Below, piece after piece: positions 11,598 to 22,631 of a DNA stretch of 64,000 bases. How positions within the stretch are numbered: position 1 is the stretch's first letter; each line of letters starts with the position of its first letter. The stretch is from Ottelia alismoides (Eukaryota > Streptophyta > Magnoliopsida > Alismatales > Hydrocharitaceae): NCBI GenBank assembly GCA_037367405.1, contig JAZKJV010010755.1, forward strand, positions 124,001 through 188,000. The letters run 5' to 3'. The position numbers were made by a program, and so were the translations under genes. The notes beneath the pieces are model-generated. The model saw only the letters and a list, made by a program, of their open reading frames with translations, was not told the DNA's origin and searched no databases.

Positions 11598-12982
11598 CCA
11601 CTCGGGCGGACCAATGCCGCGAGAGCCCTGATCAGCAACTTCTCCATGCTCCCCAATGAGCAGTTTCATGAGGCATGGGAGAGGTTCCGGGAGCTAACTG
11701 ATAGATGCCCGCACCACGACATTTCCAAGCCCAACCTCGTGCAGAGCTTTTTCAGCGGGCTGACACCAGAGCTTCAGGGCTTGGTGAACGCTTCTTGTGG
11801 TGGGTCTTACTTCGCCAAGGATCACGACCAGGTCTGGGCCATCTACGAGGAGATGGCCGAGAACTACATGGTGATGTCCCAGACCCGGTTGTACCTCAGG
11901 GCAGACCCCAGCAGCCAGGACCCGTGCAGTACCAGAGGATTGCACGGGTCGACGTCGGTCCTTCCAGTTCGTCCGCAGTAGCAGCAGCACAGGCAGAGTC
12001 CACAGCTGCGGACATGGGCATCATTAGCAAGAAGTTGGATCAGATGGAGCTGATTGAGAAGAAGCAGTGCCAGGGCATCACTCAGATGGAGCAGATGGCA
12101 CAGACTCTGAGCGACATGAAGACCCAGCTCATGTGTCTCCAGAAGGCACAGACGGCTTCCCAGCCCCGTCTTCAGTCGCGAGGCGATCACGGCTGCAGCA
12201 GCAGCAGCTCGTTCCAGCGCTCCAGCTCACACCAGCAGCCTAGACAAGTTCACCTTGTACAGGCGGAGCCGTACCAGCAGCTGCATCCCATCTGCCAGTC
12301 ACCACCATCTTCAGACTTGCAGATGGTGGTATACGAGCAGATCAGCCTCTGGCAGTACTCCCGCCAGCCCAGTACGATGTAGAACCGTTGATGGATGTCA
12401 ATGGGATTTGGTATGACCGCCCTCAGCCCGGTATCCGACGAGACCATCCCGGATTCCAGTGGGGGACCGGAGGTACCCAGCCCTAGCAGCAACCGTAAGG
12501 ATAGGGTGGCCAGTACAGCCATCAGAGAGAGCACCAGCCGTAGCAGCAGCCCCCAGTGTACCCACCACCACAGCAGCAGCAGTCATCCTATGGTCCTCGT
12601 CCCTATCAGCAGGGACAGGTCTTGGAGGCGAGAGCAGCCTCACCAGCAGCAGCAGCCTCACCCATACCCCTCTCAGCCACAGCAGTAGATCCAGCAGCCT
12701 CACTACCCAAGAGGGTACCCGTCGGGTTCCCATGAGAACCCTGTCTTGGATGACATAGCCCGCCTTCTCATAGATCAGCAGGCTACTTTTCGACGGGAGA
12801 TGGACGAGTTCCGCCAGGAGATGTGGGACATTGTGAGAGGGAAGGCTGTCATCCCTGCCCAGATTGAGCCGAACCCCAACAACCTGGAAGCGGAAATCTG
12901 AGCAGGTAGCTTGTACTGAGTATACCACTCCCAGTGATGCATTTGGTGATATGACTGGATATCTGTTTGATACTGATTTTGT
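11598..12982 (+). pseudogene. gag: Athila gag, 3' part (frameshifted, with stops)
   Basis: Directly after the ACTAT duplication the gag frame resumes in the same phase as before the insertion. It carries the conserved FHEAWERFRELTDRCPHH motif of plant gypsy gag at about 11664-11715. Near 11905-11930 the frame shifts: one frame ends at 11981, while the other continues as a Gln/Met-rich, coiled-coil-like stretch to a TAG at 12380-12382. From 12383 to about 12860 the sequence encodes Gln/Ser/Pro-rich repeats in several frames and is full of stops. No CCHC zinc knuckle is visible. Confidence 0.8.
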
Positions 12983-13559
12983 CACACTTAGGAGTGGTAG
13001 GATGCCAGCAGGCGGTGCCTCGTCTGAGCTACATCATGAGGATCCACCTAGAGCGCCCGACGAGGAGGATGACGACGGTGGTACTGATGCCACCAAGGAT
13101 GCTGATTCCACCGGCGATGTTGAGGCCGCCGTTTCACCAGTCCGAGGAGGTGGTACTGAGGCCACCCACGATGCTGATCCAGAGCACGGTACTGAGGCCG
13201 CGAGTCTTTCAGCTAATCCAACCGATGGTGGTACTGAGGCCACCCATACTTCTGAGAGACATGTAGTTTTTCCTTCTTCTGCACCTGTATCTCGGAACAT
13301 TTCTGTGAATAAAGGAAAGGGTTTATTTTCTTCTGGTCCCACTGTGGTGCATGATGTATGTGTGGATCCGGTCGTCGAACCGCCTAGACCCTTTCTTAGT
13401 CATTCATCTGAGAAGGACCCAGTGATCCCCTTCCCTAGAGCCCTTCAGATGGGGAAGGGGAAGAAAACAAAAAATCCCAAAAAGAGAGATCAGGAAGAGT
13501 TCAGCCAGCAGATGATAGATCATTTTCACATACAGCTGACTCTTCAGGAGGCTTTGTAG
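12864..13559 (+). pseudogene. Athila gag-pol spacer with acidic GGT[D/E]AT repeats
   Basis: One frame of 232 codons links gag to protease. It contains TLRSGR, matching the TLRSGK motif usual before the Athila protease, then acidic repeats with the core GGT[D/E]AT at about 13077, 13150, 13186 and 13225. Another repeat occurs downstream near 14370. A Lys-rich stretch (KGKKTKNPKKRDQEE) follows. The frame ends at TAG 13557-13559, but the same frame reads on into the protease, so this is a single nonsense mutation, probably from CAG. Confidence 0.75.
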
Positions 13560-13583
13560 CACATCCCCCTTCTTCAGCGTTCG

Positions 13584-14177
13584 TTGAGAGACAGGACCAC
13601 AGTCAGGAGGAAGAGGAGGAACCACCACTCTGAGATCCATGTGTTGACGAAAGCCACGTGTTTCACGATCCAGAACCGTCTGCCGGCCAAGAGGCCAGAT
13701 TCAGGAGCCCCTTATGTCAGATGCCATATCAGTGAGCAGAGGTTCGACCGTACTCTATTAGATAGCGGATCGTCGATCAACCTCCTTCCGACATCCCTTC
13801 TCGACCGCTTCGAGTTGGGCACTCTTAGACAGAACAGGACAGTCCTTCAGTTTGCTGATAGATCTGTCAAGAGGCCGAAGGGGTTGTTGCGAGACGTTGT
13901 CGTCACTATTCAGGGCCTGCAATTCCCTGTGGACTTCGTAGTGTTGGACATGGAGATCCCTGATTCAGTGACCGATACCCCCATCATTCTCGGTCGTCCG
14001 TTCTTGGCCACAGCCAAGGCGGTGAATGATCATGATAGCGGGAAGGTATACTTTCGCGTCGAGGGTGAAAGTGTACAAATAGAGACGGTCAAGGACAACA
14101 GAGCCAGAGAGAGATCATGCTCAGAGACCACTTCAGGTATAGAGCAACTGACAGATGCAGGGCTAGACATCCACTAG
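13584..14177 (+). pseudogene. pro: Athila aspartic protease domain
   Basis: The retroviral-type aspartic protease matures the gag-pol polyprotein. The catalytic motif appears as LLDSGSSINLLP at about 13756-13791, followed by the second conserved block IILGRPFLATAKA near 13984-14022. The domain itself looks complete. The frame ends at TAG 14175-14177, and the same frame continues acidic and open to 14669. The upstream stop at 13557 separates it from gag. Confidence 0.85.
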
Positions 14178-14669
14178 GACTGTGACTTTGTGATCACAGA
14201 CGATGAGGCAGTTTGGGCAGACCCAGCAGCACATGCCATCCTCTCATTTTCAGACACCGCTGATGCAGAGATGACAGCAGAGGAGAGCTTGGATGGCACA
14301 TTCCTGGTTCAGGATACTTTAGAGGCAGCAGAGCAGGTTCTCGATCGCGACACCGATTTTTGTGATGATGGTGGTACTGATGCCACCGCAGATGATGCAG
14401 ATCCCTCGGAGTCAGAGTCTGATTGGGCAGATTATGAGCATTATATGCCGGACCTGATTTCCACTGAGCTTACAGTTGAGGAGGAGGTAGATGCCGAGCA
14501 GATCAGAGACAATCCAGTTGAGCAACCTTCTCCAGATCCAGTTTGTGAGAGAGAGTTCTCGTTCTCCCGGGTCAGATTTGGCCGCATACACTCGGATTCT
14601 TCAGAAGCCAGATTTGCCAGCACCCAGTTGTCCAGAGCTGAAGCCACTTCCTGCGTCGTTGAAGTATAG
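14178..14669 (+). pseudogene. Protease to reverse-transcriptase linker of the Athila pol
   Basis: This frame follows the TAG at 14175 in the same phase and is very acidic, with another GGTDAT repeat (about 14370). It ends at TAG 14667. The conserved PELKPLPASLKYRFL motif that opens Athila reverse transcriptase is read in the next frame from about 14630, so a frameshift lies at about 14590-14640. Confidence 0.65.
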
Positions 14670-15600
14670 ATTCCTTGTGGGTGAGCATGAGATGTACCCA
14701 GTCATTATCTTAGCCGATTTGACTGGAGAGCAGGAATCCCGTTTGATGGGGGTTCTTGAAAAGAACCGCAAGGCGATAGGATGGAGCATAGCAGATCTCC
14801 AGGGGATTAGTCCGGCCCTGTGCTCCCACCATATCTATCTCGAGGAGGAGGCGAAGCCGTCGCGTGAGTTCCAGCGGCGGCCGAACCCAAATCTGAGAGA
14901 GGTTGTCATGAAGGAAATTTCGAAATGGTGGAGCACCGATTTTATCTATCCCATCTCCGACTCCAAGTGGGTCAACCCTTTGCATGTGGTGCCCAAGAAG
15001 ACGGGCATCACTACAGTGATTAGCGAGTCTAGAGAGGATATTGCTACACGAGTACCCACTTCTTGGCGGGTTTGTGTTGACTACAGGAGACTCAACCAGG
15101 CCACCAAGAAGGATCATTTCCCCTGCCCTTTATTGATCAGATCATTGAGAGACTCGCATGGAAGAGCCATTATTGTTTTCTGGATGGGTACTCGGGCTAT
15201 AACCAGGTGGCCATCGCTCCTGAGGACCAGGACAAGACCACCTTTACCTGTCCCTTCGGCACATACGCCTTCCGACGCATGCCATTCGGGCTATGCAATG
15301 CCCCTGCGACGTTTCAGAGATGCACGCTGTCGATCTTTTCGGACATGGTAGGGGAGTGCTTGGAGGTCTTCATGGATGATTTCTCGGTTTACGGCGACGG
15401 ATTCGACTCCTGTCTTGACTGCCTAGACCGAGTACTTCAGCGATGTATTGAGGTTCGCTTGGTTCTTTCTTGGGAGAAGAGTCACTTTATGGTGACTCAA
15501 GGGACGGTGCTTGGCCATATCATCTCCAACAGGGGCATGGAGGTTGATCCGGCCAAGGTTGATGTCATTAGAAAACTCACGCCCCGACCAATTTACGGCA
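14630..15600 (+). pseudogene. RT: Athila reverse transcriptase domain (two frames)
   Basis: Copies element RNA into DNA. The first part (to about 15125) contains ELKPLPASLKYRFL, AIGWSIADLQGISP and WRVCVDYRRLNQATKKDHFP, which are fingers/palm motifs. A frameshift at about 15120-15130 moves the rest into another frame, where FLDGYSGYNQ, TFTCPFGTYAFRRMPFGLCN and the catalytic FMDDF (about 15369-15383) are read up to the thumb near 15590. A second shift at about 15585 precedes the connection region. The catalytic aspartates are preserved, but the enzyme cannot be made from one frame. Confidence 0.92.
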
Positions 15601-16180
15601 GTTACGGTCTTTCCTGGGGCACGTCGGTTTCTATCGGCAATTCATTCGTGATTTTAGTAAAGTTGCCCGACCGTTGACTGACCTGCTGACGAAAGACACC
15701 GAGTTCCTTGTCGATGACAAGTGTCTTTCGTCCTTTGAGACTCTCAAGCATTGTATTGTTGAGGCTCCTGTCCTCCAGCCATCAGATTGGTCTCTCCCAT
15801 TCGAGATCATGACGGACGCCTCCGATTTTGCCGTGGGGGCTGTGCTAGGACAGAGGAGGGATGGAGTCCCATTTGCTATCCACTATGCTAGCCACACCCT
15901 GGATTCCGCCCAGCGGAATTATACAGTCACAGAGAAGGAGATGCTAGATGTAGTGTTCGCCCTAGATAAGTTCAGATCTTACATCATTGGATCTAGAGTA
16001 ACCTTGTATACTGATCATACCGCCATCCGATACCTCATGGCAAAGAAGGATGCCAAGGCCAGACTGACTAGATGGATCCTTCTACTCCAGGAGTTTGACA
16101 TTGAGATCAAGGATAAGCCTGGAGTCAAGAATGTGGTGGCGGATCATCTCTCCCGTTTAGAGCAGCCTGAGGAGTCTGAG
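15586..16180 (+). pseudogene. RH: Athila RNase H domain
   Basis: Degrades the RNA strand of the RNA-DNA hybrid. After the frameshift near 15585 the thumb/connection continues into [11 protein letters not shown] and the RNase H core: [14 protein letters not shown] (about 15812-15853), [18 protein letters not shown] and [11 protein letters not shown], ending with VADHLSRL at about 16160. The Asp-Glu-Asp catalytic residues are visible. This part of the frame is open to 16456. Confidence 0.9.
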
Positions 16181-17524
16181 CAGATTGATTCCATTTGTGA
16201 GACCTTCCCAGATGAGGCGATCCTTGCTATCGCCTCTCTCCCGTGGTATGCCGAAATTGTGAACTTTCTTGTTGCTAAGAAAGTCCCACAAGGTTGGCCC
16301 AAACAGAGGCTTGAGACCTTCCTCGCGAAGGCCAAGTCCTACCACTGGGAGGATCCCATCCTTTACCACGAAGGAGGGGATAGCGTCTGGCGTAGGTGCA
16401 TTCCTCAGGAGGAGCACCATAGCGTCCTCACTTACTGCCACAAGCTTGAGGCAGGATGACATCATTCTGGGAGGAGAACGGCACAGAAAGTGCTCCAATC
16501 TGGCTTGTGGTGGCCTACCCTCTTCAACGACTCTGATGAGTTCGTGAAGAGGTGTACTGACTGTCAGAGGATGGGCACTTGTGGACAGCGTGATATGATG
16601 CCGATGCAACCCATTCACTTCTGTGAGGTTTTTGACGCATGGGGCATCGATTTCATGGGTCCATTCCCTAAGAGTCAGGGATTTGAGTACATTCTGTTGG
16701 CCGTTGACTATGTTAGTCGTTGGGTTGAGGCTATCCCCGCCCGAGCGGCTGATGTCAGGACAGTTTGCAGATTTTTGAGGAAGCACATCATCACGCGGTT
16801 CGGGGTACCTCGAGTATTGATTTCAGATGGGGGGTCTCATTTCATCAACAACCAGGTGAAGGCACTTGCTCGCGAGTTCGACATAGACCATCGTGTTGCT
16901 ACACCTTACCATCCACAGACGAATGGTCTAGCCGAGGTGTCGAACAGGGAAATCAAGACTATTTTGCAGAAAGTCGTCCGCCCTGACCGAAAGGATTGGT
17001 CACAGCTTTTGGACTCGGTCTTGTGGGCATATAGGACGTCTTTCAAGACACCATTGGGCACATCTCCCTTTCACCTCGTTTATGGCAAGCCATGCCATTT
17101 ACCTATTGAGTTGAGGCACAAGTCACTTTGGGCAGTCATAGATACTCTTTTAGATCCAGATAGTGTAGGAGACCAGAGGAGGGCTGAGTTAGCAGCCCTG
17201 GAGGAGCTTCGTGATACCGCCTTCTCAAACAGCCTACGGTATAAGGAGAGAGTGAAAGAGTGGCATGATTCTCACATCAGCCACAAGCATTTTGAGCCTG
17301 GACAGAGAGTATGGTTGTTTGATGCTAGGCTTCGTCTATTTCCAGGGAAGCTACAAAGCAAATGGAAGGGACCTTATCTTGTGAGAAAGGTGCATGACAA
17401 CGGAAGCATTGATATATCTGAGTTGTCTTCTGAGAGTACCTTTCGAGTGAACGGCCAGCGGCTCAAGCCATTTCTAGATCATGAGCCGCGGGTCGTTGAT
17501 GTTGCCCCTATGCACTTTGCGTGA
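16181..17524 (+). pseudogene. INT: Athila integrase domain
   Basis: Inserts the cDNA into host DNA. The N-terminal HHCC zinc region is cut by TGA at 16457-16459; the phase is unchanged after it, and the second half of the finger is read as RCTDCQRMG near 16550. The catalytic core shows the DD35E triad: Asp in WGIDFMGPFP (about 16651), Asp in LISDGGSHF (about 16828) and Glu in NGLAEVSNREIK (about 16936). A C-terminal GKPCHLPIEL block and a chromodomain-free tail end at TGA 17522-17524. Apart from the N-terminal stop this is the best-preserved part of the element. Confidence 0.93.
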
Positions 17525-17657
17525 GATGTGGTCTCTTGACTCACATCTATTGCATCTCACGTCTGATTATCACTGTTCTTCCAACCTGTATAGATCTAGT
17601 TGTCCATATCACTCTATTCTTTAGTCTCACATCCCTTTTCTCATCTTATGGTTATGT

Positions 17658-17694
17658 TATACTTAGGGTGTACTTTACCCTAAGTATAGGGGGG
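17658..17694 (+). repeat. Hairpin/polypurine cassette 1
   Basis: TATACTTAGGGT and ACCCTAAGTATA form a perfect 12-bp stem with a 7-base loop and are followed at once by six G. The tail AAGTATAGGGGGG resembles the true polypurine tract at 22617-22631. Confidence 0.75.
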
Positions 17695-17746
17695 ATGTAG
17701 GACCTTCGGGTATTCTTTTCATTCTTTCTACCCCTGTTTTGCTGCC

Positions 17747-17782
17747 TATACTTAGGGATATTTACCCTAAGTATAGGGGGGG
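17747..17782 (+). repeat. Hairpin/polypurine cassette 2
   Basis: TATACTTAGGG and CCCTAAGTATA form an 11-bp stem with a 7-base loop, followed by seven G. It lies 89 bp downstream of cassette 1. Confidence 0.75.
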
Positions 17783-17834
17783 CAGTCTCTGTACATCCTT
17801 TACTCAGATTTCCCTTCATGAACAGCTTGCTATA

Positions 17835-20825
17835 TGACGAGCCCGCAAAAGCCGCGTTAAGAAGTTGTTTTTAACGTTAGTTCGTGAAAATAATTAGAGG
17901 CATTCGTTGTAGGCGGCTTTCGAGAACAGTCAAGAAAATAACCACAAATTTTTAATTAAATTCAATCACGTGGTTTTTATGTTTATTTTACTTGGGCAAG
18001 TCCCAAGGTCGATCACAAGGAGGCAAAGGAACAACTTAGATTAATGTCTATTCAATTTTGAGTTCGGATTTCAAGGCGGTCTTTTTTGGAATTTTTCAAT
18101 GAAATATGGGATGCAAAATGCAAATCCGGCCTATTTTATGGACTAAAATGTGAATTACGTTCAAATGATGTCCGAAAAATACGAAACTTGGCCGAGATGT
18201 AAAATATGATGAACTAAGTGCACTGTAATTTTTTTGGAATTTTTGGATGCAGTATGAATTTTTTTATGGATTTTTAAATGCAAACAAAATGATTTTCAAT
18301 ATTTAATTATAATAAATATTAAACCTACTTATTTTCGAGAAATAAAATTATCCAAGATCTATCACTAGGTAATGGATCTTAGAAAAATCCTAAACCTCGA
18401 AAATGTGGGGTTGAATACCTATTAAAAATTAAATAGTGAAATATGCAAAATGATTTTTACAGAGCAAAGTGTGCATGCAAATGCAATGATTTTGGGCACA
18501 ATGTCAAGCAACTTAATCTCTCCAATATGTGATTTTTGGGGAATTTTTAAAGCAACTGTTAATTAACTATGAATTTCCGAGCACAGATTGGACAAAATAT
18601 TTCAATTTCCACAAAAACACTTATTTATTAATCAACCGTAATTCACAAAAATATCCACAGCATGTCAAAATGTAGAGAATTAAGAGATGAACAAAATGCT
18701 ATTTTTAAATAAATAAAATAATGTCAAGAATAGGTCCAAAACAGAGGGGGAACACAGGGGTGTGAATGAAAATAGCAATAAATAAAATAATAAAAAATGC
18801 AACAGGGACCTACTGTTATTTACCTAGCTTATGGGGGGCGTAGGCGCAAATTACCCAGAGGAGCACGTGCTTGGCACGTGCCCTCTGGAGGCGGGACTGC
18901 GGCGCGAATAAGGAGAACTTCCAGGCCTCTTCTGTAAATGACCCAGGGTCACGTGCGTAGCACGTGACCCCCGGATGACGTCTGATGACGTCCCCTCCCG
19001 TCACGTGCCTCGCACGCGGGGAGGGTCTCGGGCCCCGGGCCCGGCTGCTGTGGCCTGTGGAGTGGCGGAGGGAGCTCGCCGCCTCCCTTTATCGTCGGTG
19101 GCGAGGCGGAGGAGCGTGAAGCTTCTACTGTGGAGCTGCCGGAGAAGACGATGGTGCGTTGGTGATGGCGGAGAAGAAGACGTAGAACGTTGATGTCGCT
19201 GGCTCCACGACCGAGGTCGGAGCAACTGGAGGTCGAAGAAGATGACGATAAGGCGGAGCGGGGCTCCGGTGTTGTTGAAGGTAGTCGATGATGCTGGCTC
19301 GACGGAGCTCAAGCTCGGAGCGGGGCAGAGGGCACGGGGGTGCCGTGGGCTGCAGCGGCGTCGATGAAGACGCCGGACCTCGTCGGGAAGGAGGCGGAGC
19401 TCGGGCTGTCACCACCGAGCTCCGTGGCAAAGGATGCTACCGGCGGATAAGTTGAGAAAGGGGCGGCGAGGGAGAAGCCTGGTGGTTGGCGTTGGCGTGA
19501 CTGGCGTCGAGGCGGTGGCGTTGTTCGGAGCTCGGCGGAGTTGGTGGCGTAGTCGTGGAAGGCGGAATCCCGGCCAAAGGCGGAGGCGTTGATGATGGCC
19601 GGGGAAGACGATGTGAAGCCGGAGAAGACGTCGATGTCGAGCTGCTAGCGGGAGGTGCTCCTGGGGCTCGACGGCGGCGTAGCACCGGTGAAGGTGCGGT
19701 TGTTGCGAGGGTAACGGGCGCGGCGGTTGCGGGTGTCTGGTGAAGACGACGATCGACGGCCGTTCGATCGGCCGAGATCGAGCGGCCGAGATCGCGCCAC
19801 CTGGCGGTCAAGAGAGAGGGGAGAGCTTGGCACGTGCGGAGCACGTGCCTGGAAGGCACGTGCGACGCACGTGCGTCGTTTATTAATTTTTTTTAATAAA
19901 AACGAAGAAACGAAAAGGCAAAAAATAGCTGACACGTGGCGGCCTCTGGGGCTGCCACGTGTCGGCACCAGAAAAATCAAAGGAAAAAGAGTTTGTAAAA
20001 TCAAAAAGAAATAGTAAATGACCTCGGATCGAAAAAATTCCTTCACAAAAAATGCTCGTCTCGACGAGATCTACAACTTTCATGAAGACATCAAAGCCAA
20101 ATTCGGTCAAATGTAAAAAGTGAATTTTTGGGGTATCCTATGTACATAGAATACCTTGATTTTTGGGTTTTCTATTTTTTTGTCATTTTTTAAACAAGAT
20201 AAAAATCCGGAAAAATATGGAAAACTCAAAGATAAATAAAAGAGACCTTAATCTAATTTTTTTGGATTTTTATTAAAGAAGAAAATAAGTACATAAAATA
20301 CAAGGTCAAAACCGCGAAAATACAATGTACAAAAGAGGCCCAAAACCCAACTTTCACATACGAGCTCCGATTCACTTGAACTTGGTCTTGTTTTGAAGGT
20401 AATTGAATGAGCATTAGTTCAAAAGTGAGTAGGATCAAATCGGACGCTGGATGGAAAAGATATGTGGCTTTTAGTCCGAAAATCCTGAAACTAGGGTTTG
20501 GGTTTTTGGTCCACTTATTTGAGTTAGTGATTTTTTTGTATTTTTTATTTATTCTTGTGAGTGATATGTACACAATGGAGGTGGTTTTGGGTTATTCGGA
20601 GTTAGCATGAAGGAGTTTAAAAATAGGGGAAGTTAGGCTATTTACAGGTCAATTTGGGCTTGGATTTTTGGCTTCTTAAAATATGCAGAATTTAACGCTA
20701 ACATGCAATTCTTATGAAATCATGCCTGAATGCTAATTATGTGAAATAAATGCAGAAATGCAGTTGATTTTTAGGGACTTGAGCTTAATAAATGATATTT
20801 AGAGTGATGAATCCGAGATTCATCA
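17835..20825 (-). mobile_element. Solo LTR of the same Athila-type family, minus orientation (2991 bp)
   Basis: Reverse-complement copy of 8715-11592: on the plus strand it starts TGACGAGCCCGC and ends GAGATTCATCA. It has its own 5-bp duplication CTATA (17830-17834 and 20826-20830), so it inserted independently. It is closely similar to the other copy except for a replaced block at about 19470-19708, with no TATA box, and extra CACGTG repeats near 19830-19870. Confidence 0.93.
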
Positions 20826-20826
20826 C

Positions 20827-20861
20827 TATACTTAGGATTATTTGATCCTAAGTATAGGGGG
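20827..20861 (+). repeat. Hairpin/polypurine cassette 3 (target of the solo LTR)
   Basis: TATACTTAGGAT and ATCCTAAGTATA form a 12-bp stem with a 6-base loop, followed by five G. The solo LTR inserted exactly at the left foot of this stem (duplication CTATA). Removing it places this cassette about 84 bp after cassette 2. Confidence 0.75.
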
Positions 20862-22594
20862 AAACCACCGAGTTCTCCTCATTCTATTCATTCATTCATC
20901 TCTGTATCTAGCCATTCCTTTTCACTTCCCTTTACTAAACGAGTTATGTCTTCTTCATCGTTCTTGATCACTCTGAGACATCGTTCGAGCTAAGTAATGG
21001 GGGGGGTGTAGATAGATATCAGAAATACTTAGGCCAATAACTCGTACTTGTATGAGTGTGTTAATAAATAAAAATGGCTAAATGGCTAAAAACCCTAAAA
21101 ATCATAAAAATTAAAAAAAATTTCTTGTAAATAATCATTCTTTTATTTGCACATACATAGCTAGTGTACAAAATTATTTTGTAAAAATGTTTTCAAAAAT
21201 CTTCTGTGTAAAGTTTGTGTAAATATTTTCATATCAAAATTATGTATATCGTACAAAATTTTTTCCAAAATGTTTTGAAAATCAAAAGTTTGCAAAAATC
21301 TTGTGTAAATGTGTGTAAATACTTTTGCAAAACTTGCATTTCATGCATTCATCCATTCATCATTACAAAACATTTTGCAAAAATTTTGCACGATTGTAAA
21401 TATTTGTGAATAGCATCTTTGTATATATGTATATAGTTTTTCTGGATGATAGTTGACATTTAAACTAGCCTGGAATTAAATTAGGAAATGGAGCTTGATT
21501 AAGATCTTAATCCACTTAATTCTAAGAGGAACCTTATAGGGCTTAGGGTTAAGGCTTTTCAGGTCCATTGGGACTTAATTCTTTGAGTCCACTAGGCTAT
21601 GAGCATATGTCATCTTGATGAGCCTAAGTAGAGCACTTAACAACACAAGCATGACTCTTAGAGACAATGGCTTGACTTGCACCAGCACTTTACACATAGC
21701 TCTCCACGGATGAGGTGATGAGGAGGCAGTTTCCTTTGGCTTGGGGTAGCATATGAGGGTAGTACTTCTAGGCGGAACTTCTCTTCTTCTTCTAGTGAAG
21801 GAAGTGCGCCTCAACTTGGTCTAGTGGTGATGAAGGCTAAAGACAGAAGCCGTGGGTTGCAATAAAGCTTCAAAAGAGGGATAGTCTACTGGCTCAAGAG
21901 GAAAAACTCCTTGTATATATGCTGCACCATGTAGATATGTTGTACAGTTGCACATAAAAAAATGTGCAAAAAGAAAAGAACTCCAAAAAAGTGGTGGGTC
22001 GGATTGAACATTTAATAACCCCACCGGAGTGTATATAGTCAAATAAAGCAAAAGCTTATGGTATCCATGTTACATCTCATGAAGCTTGCAGCGGGAGACT
22101 TAGCTACACTGGTTAGGCTGCCCGGGATACATGGCTACACTGGCCATGGTCCATTCTTCATCTTCTTCCCCCTCTTCTTGAGCCGGTTGCACTTGAACTT
22201 AGAAGGGAATACCCCTCTTCTCGAGGAAAGAGTTGCTAGACCGAGGCATTAGAGTTACCAGGTTGGGGGAGGTTGCTTCTTTATTACTTCTGAGGTGGGA
22301 GCTACATATCACTTACACTGCAGGGAAAGATTCATGGTCATTAGAGTTTGTGTATGTAGACTAGTTCTAATCTGGTTTATTGAGGAGTCTTGTCCATAGA
22401 TTGGTGGAACTTAGAGGCTGTTGAGTTTTAAGCTTAAGTCCAAATAAGGTTCCGACACATTAATAATCCAAAGATCTGATCGAGCTCCATATTTCAATTT
22501 AATGAAGGCGAGTTTAATAATCAGCATTAATCCATGTATATTCTCCTCTTTTTCTTTTTCTTTCTTTCTTTTTCACTTCTTTTTCAAATAAGTG
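20862..22594 (+). other. Athila region between pol and 3' LTR
   Basis: About 1.7 kb where Athila elements often carry an env-like frame. I see no sense-strand frame of note. Features are a G8 run after CTAAGTAAT at 20999-21006, AT-rich sequence to 21480, and an antisense frame at 21575-22051. Confidence 0.6.
21575..22051 (-). pseudogene. Antisense open frame in the env position, split by one TAG
   Basis: On the minus strand one reading phase runs from ATG 22051 to a stop at 21575, with a single TAG at 21823-21821 and about 157 sense codons in total. The product would have a hydrophobic N-terminal part and a basic stretch (RRTSFTRRRREVPPRS). I do not recognise it. Antisense frames after pol are described in the Tat lineage of plant gypsy elements. 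In an Athila this could be a relic or chance; base composition gives no decisive help. Confidence 0.3.
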
Positions 22595-22631
22595 TTTGCT
22601 AAGGGACTAGCAAAGTTAAGTATAGGGGGGG
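22595..22631 (+). other. Polypurine tract with upstream hairpin
   Basis: A short stem TTTGCT/AGCAAA (22595-22600 and 22609-22614) precedes TTAAGTATAGGGGGGG, which directly abuts the 3' LTR. Its position makes this the functional plus-strand primer. Confidence 0.85.

Larger units (their letters stand above)
17525..17829 (+). other. Post-pol region with two hairpin/G-run cassettes
   Basis: This non-coding T/C-rich region after integrase holds two copies of an inverted repeat followed by a G-run (17658-17694 and 17747-17782). A third copy is split off by the insertion at 17835. Confidence 0.7.

Noticed and set aside
8715..20825. One huge inverted-repeat DNA transposon with gag-pol cargo
   Set aside because: Each arm has its own 5-bp duplication (ACTAT and CTATA) and LTR-type ends, and the Athila frame and hairpin cassette continue outside them. 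They are two independent solo LTRs.
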